From contig NZ_LR134116.1 of the NCBI RefSeq assembly GCF_900635455.1, positions 1,426,001 to 1,490,000 on the forward strand: a stretch of 64,000 nt of DNA, in the 5' to 3' direction. Below are positions 18,811 to 27,122 of the stretch, piece by piece; position 1 is the first letter of the stretch, and each line of letters opens with the position of its first letter. The DNA comes from Yersinia intermedia (GTDB lineage Bacteria > Pseudomonadota > Gammaproteobacteria > Enterobacterales > Enterobacteriaceae). Under the pieces are notes generated by a model. It saw only the letters and a program-made list of their open reading frames with translations, was not told the origin of the DNA and searched no databases. The position numbers and the translations under genes were made by a program.

Positions 18811-19743
18811 ATGTATTACCCTTATTTTCGCGGGAAGCAATTTGAACTGTTAGCTATTAGAGAAACGGCTAATGTGATGGCTGAGGCTGGTTTTACTCCA
18901 ATTATTGAGCCTGTGCGAGAAGCTCTGAATGGCCTAGAACGAACGTTGAAATCAATTGAAGATAATGATGGAAATGCGATAGTTATAATCAATCCTTCAT
19001 GTGGCGATCATTCTACTGATGGTCAAAGCATAGCCCAGTTATTGAAAAAAGAATTCAGTAAATATCAAAAGATATCTGTAGGAATACTCCTTGAAGAAGG
19101 GATGACTATTGCAGATATTCACAGCCTTCTTCGTTCTGGGCTTGCTCATGATGTTACCTTCATTCACGCAGGCTTCGATGAACCAAACGCTTTACACGAA
19201 GAATTCGGAGATGATTATAAACATATATTCCTTTCTAACCATTGTTCAAAGACCTATCGAAAACATTTTGCAGGTTCAGAAAGAGTCCTAATTAAAGATG
19301 GGTTTGTTAAGAGACGCAATGCTGATCATCCTGATTTCGAATTCTTTTCTGATCTCCATCTAAATTTTGAAGATGAAGGAATGGATGGTTTTGGTGATTT
19401 TTTGATTGTTGGTGATGAATATAGTGAATCAGGTGGACCAGCTTATGCGGTTGCGATTCATCTTACTTGCATTAATTCAAAACGTGAAAACGAAATGTAT
19501 ATTTATCATTTTGTTTCAACAACTCGTGACACACCGACAGACCCAGCGGGAAAATTTGCTCAATCACTTGAAAAATTGATGGATGCCTTAAACTCAGGGA
19601 AATCTATGTTGCTTGAAACCTCGGCAATTAAAGAATTTAGACGCTTACATAATCCGAGCCACTTTCCTGGTTTAGGAATAGTAAAGAAATTGTCTATGAT
19701 TCATCATATAGAAACCTTGGCCGATTTCATGGATGATAAATAA
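18811..19743 (+). CDS. sce7725-family protein
   Basis: Protein of 310 residues starting MYYPYFRGKQFELLAIRE, the family signature. It has an alpha/beta appearance resembling a TIM-barrel (FTPIIEPVRE, AIVIINPSCGD, VGILLEEGM, VTFIHAGFDEP), like the beta-family proteins found with nucleases in defence loci. Function unknown. It begins six bases after the sce7726 stop and ends two bases before the RES gene, so the three are one operon. Confidence 0.82.
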   Translation: MYYPYFRGKQFELLAIRETANVMAEAGFTPIIEPVREALNGLERTLKSIEDNDGNAIVIINPSCGDHSTDGQSIAQLLKKEFSKYQKISVGILLEEGMTIADIHSLLRSGLAHDVTFIHAGFDEPNALHEEFGDDYKHIFLSNHCSKTYRKHFAGSERVLIKDGFVKRRNADHPDFEFFSDLHLNFEDEGMDGFGDFLIVGDEYSESGGPAYAVAIHLTCINSKRENEMYIYHFVSTTRDTPTDPAGKFAQSLEKLMDALNSGKSMLLETSAIKEFRRLHNPSHFPGLGIVKKLSMIHHIETLADFMDDK

Positions 19744-19745
19744 TA

Positions 19746-20771
19746 ATGATAAAATACTGCTGTGCGAATTGCTTTGGAGATAATGGCTTAAAAAGAAGTA
19801 TAATACCTTCTCTTTCTCCAAAGCTTGGCGATTGTTCGTATTGTGGTACAAAAGACATTGAGGTTATAGAACCTTATACTTTATTTGATCATTTTAGTTC
19901 ATTAATTAATATATACGAACAACATCCCGAGGGTAAGAGTTTAGTTGCGCATCTAAAAGAGGATTGGGCGCTATTCTCTCATCCACTTTTAGATGAGGCT
20001 CACGCCAAAGAGTTATTAGGGGATATACTTGACGATGGAAACGTTGTACGAAAATCATATGTGCTATCAGATAGTTATAAGAGTGAGTCACTTGCTCTTT
20101 GGGATCATCTCTGTCAAGAGCTAATGTATGAAAATAGATATTTTCTTAATAAATCACTTGATACTGATAGACTTGGGGAATTATTAAGTTTTCTTGCCTT
20201 AGATGATATTAGTCAAACTTGGTTTCGTGCTCGAATTTATGCAGACGAAGTTATCTTTGGTGTTGATAAAATGGGTGCTCCTCCAAAGAGATTAGTCAGT
20301 CATGGAAGAGCTAATCCTACCGGCATACCATATTTATACCTTGGTTCTAAACCCGAGACAGCTTTATCTGAAATTCGTCCTCATACTGGAGACAAGGCTT
20401 GTGTCGCCGAGTTTACTTTAAGCGATAATTTAACTCTTATCGACCTGCGTAATCCTCGTACAACTGTTTCTCCATTTTTATTGACTGACCCCAGTGAAAT
20501 GGGAAAAATGCTCGCAGACATTCCTTTTCTTGAACGACTTGGTTATGAGCTAACCAGACCAGTGTTACCTAAAAGTGCAGCGCTTGATTATATTCCAAGC
20601 CAATATATTTGTGAGTTTATCAAAAAAACTGGTTTTCATGGTGTGCTTTATAATAGTTCTGTTAGTGATGGGATCAATCTGGCTCTTTTCGATCCGGCCA
20701 ATGCTACTGGGGGCAACATTAGCATTTATGATATTGATAAAGTTGTAGTGACAGTAAGCAAACAAGCTTAA
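19746..20771 (+). CDS. RES-domain protein with N-terminal zinc-ribbon/HEPN-like region
   Basis: Protein of 341 residues. Two CxxC pairs near the N-terminus (CCANCFGDNG and CSYCGTKD) suggest a zinc ribbon. The RES domain is at about 185-335: MGAPPKRLVSHGRANPTGIPYLYLGSKPETALSEIRPH in outline, with the Arg, Tyr, Glu-Ile-Arg signature, and a late NLALF block. RES proteins of the toxin class degrade NAD, so this is probably the effector of the sce7726-sce7725-RES operon, perhaps acting by abortive infection. Confidence 0.82.
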   Translation: MIKYCCANCFGDNGLKRSIIPSLSPKLGDCSYCGTKDIEVIEPYTLFDHFSSLINIYEQHPEGKSLVAHLKEDWALFSHPLLDEAHAKELLGDILDDGNVVRKSYVLSDSYKSESLALWDHLCQELMYENRYFLNKSLDTDRLGELLSFLALDDISQTWFRARIYADEVIFGVDKMGAPPKRLVSHGRANPTGIPYLYLGSKPETALSEIRPHTGDKACVAEFTLSDNLTLIDLRNPRTTVSPFLLTDPSEMGKMLADIPFLERLGYELTRPVLPKSAALDYIPSQYICEFIKKTGFHGVLYNSSVSDGINLALFDPANATGGNISIYDIDKVVVTVSKQA

Positions 20772-20840
20772 TATATAAGCTGTTCGATAATTATAGAACG
20801 GGACTGATGGTATCAATGATGGTATCGTTCCTATTGTGGT

Positions 20841-21068
20841 TTACTTTACTCCCTTAAGATCACAAGGATAGTTGTTATGTTCGAGTCCGGCATTGATATT
20901 TAGGTTGTTATAGACACTCCTAACCCGTGTTAATACTGCTTCAATCACGTCAAGAATGAACCCTTTCATATTTAAGATCGTTGATGCAATCGATCTCACA
21001 CCATGAGCCACAAGAATATCTTTGAACCCAATATACTTCAACGCCATGTTTACAGTCTGATTGATCAT
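20841..21068 (-). pseudogene. Remnant of a P4-type tyrosine integrase
   Basis: The reading frame INQTVNMALKYIGF-KDILVAHGVRSIAST-ILNMKGF-DVIEAVLTRV-RSVYNN closely follows the C-terminal catalytic region of CP4-57/P4 integrases (His-Gly-x-Arg box, then DVIEA.L.H and the region of the Tyr). The N-terminal two thirds are absent and the end diverges. It differs from the intact integrase at 32431. It lies at the right end of the defence block and probably marks an older insertion boundary. Confidence 0.7.
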
Positions 21069-21486
21069 AACCTCTTGCTAATTTCTATATTCCATAAAAA
21101 CACCCCCCCCGCGTTTATTGATAAGTTTCATTACTTGCAGGAGCGTAAGGACTTGGTCAGAGAGATGCTCGAAGTGCTTACGCCTTTATGCGACTACTGG
21201 AGATATTCTTCGTGACTGAGGTTGTAGAATTCAAGTGTTGATAAGAATATAACTTATTAGAAATTAGTCATTCTAATTTCACATTTTAATTTTTAAATTT
21301 TCTCTGCATGTATGCAATAAATTTATAATGAAATTATATTTGACATAAGCAAATTATTGGGTTAATTATTTCATGTGACAATTTCTTGACTGATTTCAAA
21401 ATAGTTAGCTGACATAAATTAATTTACTGCACTACAAAAAATCAGAATGATGATTAATATTACAATAATATATGAGGTGATGCGCA

Positions 21487-21855
21487 ATGGGGAAATACGA
21501 TAAAGCATTTGAGGAAGTTGAAGAATTGATGAGTGAGATGCTTGAGCAATTGAATATATCATTAGATGAAACTAATTTATATTCAACAGATGATATGTTT
21601 AGGATAATGATCAAGGTCATGGATGTTGAAAATATAAAAATGCTATCATATATTTATTCTAATGACGAGTTTTTAGAGGTTGAAAAGGATATGAGTCCTG
21701 CTGTAAATAAATTTATGTGGTGGTGGGGAGACTGTTTAGAATCCGGTTCCTTCAGTATTCCTGCTTTGATCGCAAGTAAAGAAAAGGAAGTGATTTCATC
21801 ATTACTCTCAGATGGTATTGAAATTAATGATGAAGTGAACAAAAAAAGAATCTGA
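21487..21855 (+). CDS. Hypothetical acidic 122-residue protein
   Basis: Good GAGGTG ribosome binding site seven bases before the ATG. The protein is acidic and largely helical (EEVEELMSEMLEQLN), with an aromatic KFMWWWGDCLESGSF block near residue 75 and an ankyrin-like end (IPALIASKEKEVISSLLSDGIEIND), which hints at a short repeat protein or an immunity protein. No family recognised. It stands alone between the integrase remnant and the tandem palindrome array. Confidence 0.6.
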   Translation: MGKYDKAFEEVEELMSEMLEQLNISLDETNLYSTDDMFRIMIKVMDVENIKMLSYIYSNDEFLEVEKDMSPAVNKFMWWWGDCLESGSFSIPALIASKEKEVISSLLSDGIEINDEVNKKRI

Positions 21856-21991
21856 TAGAATTTAATATTTTGAATAATAAACTTATATTACTAAATTAAA
21901 TTTTAAGATAAATATTTGGCATAATGAATTTTGTATATTAATAATGTGACGTCTGCTAAATTTATTTCAATTGTTTGCTGTAAATTAAATG

Positions 21992-22228
21992 CTGCACAAT
22001 ATGTAGTTCAACAGTAAATATAAGTATCCTACACTCTGTGTAGTTTAGCAGTAAGTATAAGTATCCTGCACTCTGTGCAGCTCAGCAGTAAATGTAAGTA
22101 TCCTGCACTCTGTGCAGTTAAGAAATAAAAGTATGTATCCTGCACTCTGTGTAGTTAAGAAATAAAAGTATGTATCCTGCACTTTGTGCAGTTAAGAAGT
22201 AAATGTATGTGTCCTGCACCCTGTGCAG
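21992..22228. repeat. Seven tandem 37-bp units with a 15-bp palindromic core
   Basis: Cores at 21992, 22029, 22066, 22103, 22140, 22177 and 22214, exactly 37 bases apart. The typical core is CTGCACTCTGTGCAG (6-base arms, 3-base loop), with compensatory changes in some copies (CTACACTCTGTGTAG at 22029). The 22-base linker is also conserved (for example TTAAGAAATAAAAGTATGTATC), so these are repeats and not spacers. Candidate roles: protein-binding array (partition centromere or regulator), or repeated RNA hairpins. Confidence 0.93.
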
Positions 22229-22243
22229 TTAAGCTTTAAAAAT

Positions 22244-22279
22244 AAGCATAGAAGATATTTCCGAATGTCTTCTATGCTT
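22244..22279 (-). terminator. Hairpin terminator for the leftward Hcp/membrane gene pair
   Basis: Perfect 12-base stem (AAGCATAGAAGA 22244-22255 and TCTTCTATGCTT 22268-22279) with a 12-base loop. Reading leftwards it is followed by ATTTTTAAA, a U-tract. It lies about 70 bases past the stop of the 138-residue membrane protein gene. Confidence 0.75.
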
Positions 22280-22347
22280 TCAATTATCTAAAGATTCATA
22301 ATCTTTTGGGTGATGTTTGGATACTACTATACGTCTGACAGATTTTT

Positions 22348-22764
22348 TTATTTTTGCTTTAGCCTTCTTAGCTTCATAGATTCAAGCGAAAATAACAATA
22401 AAGTTGTGCTGTATATAAAACCAGAACTCGTTAATAATTTTAAATTTAATGCTTCAGGATTCACACTGAGAAAATGGAAAGCATAAACTAAGTATATAGC
22501 TAATGCAGCCGTTCCGATAGTTGGTCCAATGTCACCTTGATCATGAGGTTCAAGATTTACATTGAACCTAAAGATTAGCCATTCATATCCCCAAGTTATG
22601 AATACTACTATTAGCATTGCTGCCAGTAACGTTGTAATATTTTCTGCCGTGGGATTTTGTAATGCAGATTTATCTTGGAAAAATTCACATAACGTTAATC
22701 CGCAAAAAATAAAGAAAATTGGTCTGGAACTAAATTTATCGAATATTTTAAATAATGTATCCAT
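22348..22764 (-). CDS. Small multi-pass membrane protein paired with a truncated Hcp
   Basis: Protein of 138 residues with about four hydrophobic segments (near 15-27, 45-62, 83-101 and 112-128) and a basic C-terminus (MKLRRLKQK). The ATG lies one base after the stop of the Hcp fragment, so expression is coupled. I do not recognise the family. Next to hcp genes such proteins are often immunity proteins or membrane toxins of the type VI secretion system; that is inference from context. Confidence 0.65.
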   Translation of the reverse strand: MDTLFKIFDKFSSRPIFFIFCGLTLCEFFQDKSALQNPTAENITTLLAAMLIVVFITWGYEWLIFRFNVNLEPHDQGDIGPTIGTAALAIYLVYAFHFLSVNPEALNLKLLTSSGFIYSTTLLLFSLESMKLRRLKQK

Positions 22765-22765
22765 G

Positions 22766-23044
22766 TTAATTTATTCGCAGTTTTATCTCAGCGGATTTCA
22801 GGTTCTGACCCGTGGCAACGGCTTTGTATAGGTATGGACTGGAATAGTCGAACTCTGTAGCAATGAGCATAGGTGAGTGTTGACGGGGTCCTGTGGGTTT
22901 ACCTATGGCGTTATCAGTAGGGATTGAAAGGTTATGGTGAAATCCTTTGAACTCAATGCTGAATTCCCTTCCTGCTACGTCACAGCCACCTTTAATGAGT
23001 GCGCCACCATCATCGTAAATCCACATATTGCCTGGAATAGCCAT
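22766..23044 (-). CDS. Truncated Hcp family type VI secretion tube protein
   Basis: Encodes 92 residues matching the first half of Hcp1-type proteins: MAIPGNMWIYDDGGALIKG, a HNLSIPTDN block, then SSPYLYKAVATGQNLKSAEIK. The family is about 160 residues; here a stop follows LRIN, so the second half of the beta-barrel that completes the hexameric ring is missing. A good AAGGAA ribosome binding site precedes the ATG. No other T6SS genes are in the window, so it is an orphan copy, probably a recombination remnant that carries a downstream effector or immunity gene. Confidence 0.85.
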   Translation of the reverse strand: MAIPGNMWIYDDGGALIKGGCDVAGREFSIEFKGFHHNLSIPTDNAIGKPTGPRQHSPMLIATEFDYSSPYLYKAVATGQNLKSAEIKLRIN

Positions 23045-23690
23045 GTTCTTTTTTCCTTATGTTGTTGTAAATCCCTGTAAATAGTGTATCTATTGGGCGG
23101 AGGTGAGTAAATGACCAATGTGTGGTTTTTTTAGCTTCTTCTCAGATTAGGCTTTCTACGTCTTCTACACAGACCTCGAAGTTCGATTTTCCCCAGAAAT
23201 GTATCCCATCAGTAAACCAGAACCGATATTGCAATTACTTTATTCCTTTACTTCAATGAGTTAACCATTGGAAAAAGGTACTGCTGCATCATCTCTGTCT
23301 TACTGTTATGACATACGAAAAGTGTGTCGGCAATGGCAACATGTAACACAATGACACTTCTGAAGAATTTTAGCGTTTGAAGCTCACATCAGGTTTTTAA
23401 AGGCCTACTTACAATTACGTCTCACATGTGCGCCTAAACTTCTGCTACCCACCTGTTCTATCAGCCAATCACAAAATGTAAAAAAAATTTACAAATTACC
23501 CTTTCAAGAGGTAATGTTATTGTATATGGGATAAGTCTTGATTGTCATTTGTGTAACTAACTGAATTTAAATAGGTTAAATTTTATTACAGTTACTGAAT
23601 CTTACGTCATCTATCTGGAAGGTTTAGAAGATGCTTACAAAAACATAAGCCATTCTAATGGTTATGTTTTATTAACTCTTTGAGACATAT
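23045..23690. other. Long non-coding region upstream of the Hxs cluster
   Basis: 646 bases with no supportable gene. It separates the leftward hcp fragment from the rightward hxsD gene and should contain the hxs promoter. I see no strong repeat, tRNA or terminator here; the composition rises in A+T near 23480-23690. Confidence 0.5.
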
Positions 23691-23966
23691 ATGTGGAATA
23701 AAACGATAAGCAAAACAGCATGTTCTGAATGGGTTTTAAGAAACAGTCTTTACTGGATGACTGCCTATACACGGTGGCGATTGGAAGATGACGATGTAAA
23801 TTGGCATGTAACTTTTGATACGTGTAGTGAGGAAATACAGTTCCAATTTGAACGGTTGAGAAACGATTTCCAGCTAAGGGAATCTCTTGATAGCCATACG
23901 GGAAGAGTTAGAGCAGCGATTATCAGCAATGTCCTGAAGAGTATTGATGAGAGACTGGCTGGATGA
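23691..23966 (+). CDS. hxsD: His-Xaa-Ser system protein HxsD
   Basis: Protein of 91 residues. The RLRNDFQLRE block corresponds to the LLNDYxLRE signature that defines HxsD. First gene of a four-gene operon; its TGA overlaps the hxsB ATG (ATGA). Its role in the His-Xaa-Ser system is unknown; being small and always next to the radical-SAM pair, it may be a recognition or chaperone protein for peptide modification. Confidence 0.85.
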   Translation: MWNKTISKTACSEWVLRNSLYWMTAYTRWRLEDDDVNWHVTFDTCSEEIQFQFERLRNDFQLRESLDSHTGRVRAAIISNVLKSIDERLAG

Positions 23967-25357
23967 AGCTCATGCCGTTTAACTTCGATAGATTAAATGA
24001 TGGCAAGGTTTTCATCAGTAATTTGGCTGGTTTCCACCACTTCATTGAGGATGCAGAGCTTTTCCAGCTATCACGCAACCACTTTCAGATAGAGCGGAAT
24101 GTATCGGGTAGCCTTGAAAGTAAGCTTTTTATTGCTAATGATGACGCGGTTTCATTGGCTTATTCTGCGTTAAGTTCTGGTTTAGCTAAAAGACTCATGA
24201 ATGATTTAGCCATCAGGCCAATCTTCATGATAGTTCCTACACTGAGATGTGATCATACCTGCAAGTATTGTCAGGTTAGCAGAGCAGCAGTCGGAGCAAG
24301 TGGCTACGATCTTGACCCGAAACTCATACCTAAAATTGTCAGCGCTATAAAGAAATTGGGAACACCGCCATACAAAATCGAAGTTCAGGGGGGAGAACCA
24401 CTCCTCAGATTCGATCTTGTGCAAATGATTTATAACGAATGTGAGGTTTCACTCGGCTCCGAAGCTTTTGAAATGGTGATTGCTACAAGCCTGTCGCTGT
24501 TAGATGCTTCTGTCATCGAGTGGGTGAGAAGTAGGAACATTACTTTCTCTGTATCTCTTGACGGCAATGAACATATCCACAATACGAATCGAATCCTCCC
24601 TGGAGCAAAAGCTCACTCGAGAGCTATCGCTGGTATGCAACTCATACGTGATGAATTGGGTTCTAATCGTGTTGCTACAGTAACCACCGTAACAAAAGAA
24701 CTTACCAAAGATCCTGTTTCGATAGTGGAGGCTCATTTGGGCTTAGGTCTTACGGATATGTTTATTAGACCTGTCAGCCCATACGGATTTGCCCAAAAGC
24801 AAAGCTTTACCTTTTCGATGCCGGAGTATTTCGAATTTTACAAAGAGTTGATGGAAGAAGTGTTACTTCAGAATCAGAAGGGCATACCTGTCGTTGAGCA
24901 TTCGGCTGCTATCCATATTAAGAGGATCTTTAATCCTGGCTTCAGTGGCTATGCAGACCTGAAATCGCCAAGCGGAGTGGTTCTGAACTGTATCCTCTTC
25001 AATTATGACGGTAAGGTTTACGGTAGCGACGAAAGCCGTATGCTACAGAAAGTGAATCCCGAAGCAGATTTTAGTGCTGGTAACTTTTCTTCTCTATCGT
25101 TCAGTAATAGTGAGTTCTACCGGTCGTCATTAACATCATCATTTAACTTCGCTATGCCTGGTTGTGACACATGTGCCTATCAGCCTTTCTGTGGTGCAGA
25201 TCCTTGCCAAAATATCAGTGTTCACGGCGAACCAGTGGGTGACAAGAGCCGGTCTACATTCTGCCAATACCACAAAGGTATGTTCCGTTACCTTATGAAC
25301 GAGATATCTCAGGATGGGCCTATGGCCGAGATGCTTAAAGGATGGGCTTATGTCTGA
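23963..25357 (+). CDS. hxsB: His-Xaa-Ser system radical SAM maturase HxsB
   Basis: Protein of 464 residues. The radical-SAM cluster motif is CDHTCKYC (C-x3-C-x2-C) at about residues 94-101, followed by the VQGGEPLL motif that contacts the methionine of SAM. The C-terminal 70 residues contain a SPASM-like set of cysteines (GCDTCAYQPFCGADPC and a later FCQYH) for auxiliary iron-sulfur clusters. Expected to modify the HxsA repeat protein. Overlaps hxsD by 4 bases and hxsC by 8. Confidence 0.92.
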   Translation: MKLMPFNFDRLNDGKVFISNLAGFHHFIEDAELFQLSRNHFQIERNVSGSLESKLFIANDDAVSLAYSALSSGLAKRLMNDLAIRPIFMIVPTLRCDHTCKYCQVSRAAVGASGYDLDPKLIPKIVSAIKKLGTPPYKIEVQGGEPLLRFDLVQMIYNECEVSLGSEAFEMVIATSLSLLDASVIEWVRSRNITFSVSLDGNEHIHNTNRILPGAKAHSRAIAGMQLIRDELGSNRVATVTTVTKELTKDPVSIVEAHLGLGLTDMFIRPVSPYGFAQKQSFTFSMPEYFEFYKELMEEVLLQNQKGIPVVEHSAAIHIKRIFNPGFSGYADLKSPSGVVLNCILFNYDGKVYGSDESRMLQKVNPEADFSAGNFSSLSFSNSEFYRSSLTSSFNFAMPGCDTCAYQPFCGADPCQNISVHGEPVGDKSRSTFCQYHKGMFRYLMNEISQDGPMAEMLKGWAYV

Positions 25358-26462
25358 GGTGTTGAGAAACGATATTTTCCGGTTTTCGTCTGAATTGCCA
25401 GTTCAGCAGGGATTCTATCGCTTGTGCAAGTTTAAGCCAGAAAACCCCCAGTTCTTCCTCCCAAATTTGCTTGTCACTAAGGCAAAGAGCGATTCACAGC
25501 TACCTGCATATTTTACTGACACTATTTTAAGCCAAGAGCTTTTCGATTCGATAGAAGATGGTGACATCGGGATCGTCAATAACGGCAACATGCTCAGGGT
25601 GATTTTGTCCCGAAGAGCAAATCATAATACGGTTCTGGTAACTGAAAGGTGCAACAACAGTTGCCTGTTTTGTTCGCAGCCTCCTAAGACTGGAAACGAT
25701 GATTGGCTACTCAGTCAGTCAGCACTTGCCATTGCCTCTTTCTCTTTGAATGGTGTAGTAGGAGTGAGCGGGGGAGAGCCTCTACTGTATGGTGACGATT
25801 TCCTGCACTTTATCGATTTCATCATCGAAAACTCGCCAGGCACTTCGTTGCATGTTTTAACAAATGGGCGGAAATTTTCAGATGTCAGTTTTACTCGTCA
25901 GATGAAAGAACGAAGCGATAAGATCAAAATTACTTTTGGTATCCCACTTTATTCTTCAAGGTCATCAGTTCATGACTATCTGGTTGGCAGTGACGGGGCA
26001 TTCGATGAGACAGTCAGAGGGTTAATCAATGCAGGTAACTCAGGGATCAACATTGAACTGAGAATCATCCCTACACAGGCTAACTATACAGAACTTGATG
26101 ACATCGTTGAGTTCACTGGCCGTGTGTTCTCCAATATAAACCAAATTTCACTGATGGGGCTGGAATCGATTGGATGGGCTCGCAAGAACTGGTCATCAAT
26201 CTTCGTTGAGCACGACAGCTATAGCGAGAAGATCCTTTCTGCTGTAGAAACCGCTCATAGGGCGGGCATACCCCTTACCATCTTCAATTATCCATTGTGT
26301 CACCTGCCGGAAAGAGCTTGGGGATTTGCTACGCAGTCCATCTCTGACTGGAAAAATTATTATCCAAAAGAATGTGATGAATGCACTCAGAAGTCTTTCT
26401 GTGCTGGATATTTCAGTTCATCAAAAGGCCGTTTTCATCAACCTCCGAGACCTATCAAATGA
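25350..26462 (+). CDS. hxsC: His-Xaa-Ser system radical SAM maturase HxsC
   Basis: Protein of 370 residues from the ATG at 25350 that overlaps the hxsB stop. Radical-SAM motif CNNSCLFC at about residues 97-104, then VSGGEPLLYG. The end carries CDECTQKSFCAGYF, a short cysteine set for an extra cluster. Paired with HxsB, which is the defining feature of the system. The TGA overlaps the hxsA ATG, so the operon is tightly coupled. Confidence 0.92.
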   Translation: MSEVLRNDIFRFSSELPVQQGFYRLCKFKPENPQFFLPNLLVTKAKSDSQLPAYFTDTILSQELFDSIEDGDIGIVNNGNMLRVILSRRANHNTVLVTERCNNSCLFCSQPPKTGNDDWLLSQSALAIASFSLNGVVGVSGGEPLLYGDDFLHFIDFIIENSPGTSLHVLTNGRKFSDVSFTRQMKERSDKIKITFGIPLYSSRSSVHDYLVGSDGAFDETVRGLINAGNSGINIELRIIPTQANYTELDDIVEFTGRVFSNINQISLMGLESIGWARKNWSSIFVEHDSYSEKILSAVETAHRAGIPLTIFNYPLCHLPERAWGFATQSISDWKNYYPKECDECTQKSFCAGYFSSSKGRFHQPPRPIK

Positions 26463-27103
26463 AAAAATTTAATTTCGCAGCATTACTTCCTGGATTTCTT
26501 GCTTTGAATAACTCTGTATGGGCAAGTGACTCAGCTATAGGCGCAAGTGATATGCCTGCAATGTCTCTTAACGAGCATGATATGGTGATAGCCCCTCTAA
26601 ACACAGATGTGCCATTTTATATAGCGGGTCATCGCAGTCACAGTTCACATCGAAGTCATAGCTCTCATAGATCATCTTCTGGCGGTGGATACTATGGGGG
26701 AACTTCTACTCCCTACTATCCGAAAACTTACAGCACACCAAGCACCTCAGAATCATCAAGTTCAGGGACTCGTTCGTCATCGTCCTCTTCCTCCTCATCT
26801 GTCCGTTCACTTCGCTCTAATGACACGGATAGCTCAACCATAACAAACCCAGCAGGGACCACAGGTGCCAACCGTGCAAGTAGTGGGCTGACTTCGGATA
26901 CAGAAAAACGTAAGCGGTTGATTATGAGAGTGCAGTTCGCTTTACTCGATAAAGGTTTCTACAACGGCAATATCGACGGAAGCATGGGGCCTGCTACAAG
27001 AACAGCAATCAAAAATTATAGAGTTGCAAATGGATTACCTACTCCGGTAAGAGAAACATTAGACACTCAGTTATTGAACTCTTTAAGTATACTGGCCCGA
27101 TAA
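26459..27103 (+). CDS. hxsA: His-Xaa-Ser repeat protein HxsA, likely substrate of HxsB/HxsC
   Basis: Protein of 214 residues. Residues 1-23 look like an export signal (MKKFNFAALLPGFLALNN, ending near WAS). Five His-x-Ser triplets run in tandem at 58-72 (HRS HSS HRS HSS HRS) before a Gly/Tyr and Ser-rich part. Residues about 148-208 form a peptidoglycan-binding-like domain (ALLDKGFYNGNIDGSMGPATRTAI). Thus the protein is probably exported, modified at the repeat by the radical-SAM pair, and held at the cell wall. The function of the Hxs system is not known. Confidence 0.9.
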   Translation: MKKFNFAALLPGFLALNNSVWASDSAIGASDMPAMSLNEHDMVIAPLNTDVPFYIAGHRSHSSHRSHSSHRSSSGGGYYGGTSTPYYPKTYSTPSTSESSSSGTRSSSSSSSSSVRSLRSNDTDSSTITNPAGTTGANRASSGLTSDTEKRKRLIMRVQFALLDKGFYNGNIDGSMGPATRTAIKNYRVANGLPTPVRETLDTQLLNSLSILAR

Positions 27104-27122
27104 ATTATTGGGGGTAAATAGA

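Noticed and set aside
21003..21215. Plus-strand ORF with the stretch FIDKFHYLQERKDLVREML
   Set aside because: It crosses the antisense of the integrase remnant and a C8 run at 21103-21110, has no ribosome binding site, and matches nothing I recognise; at best a short gene fragment from about 21111.
21992..22228. CRISPR array
   Set aside because: The period is constant at 37, but the linkers between palindromes are conserved instead of unique, and no cas gene is in the window.
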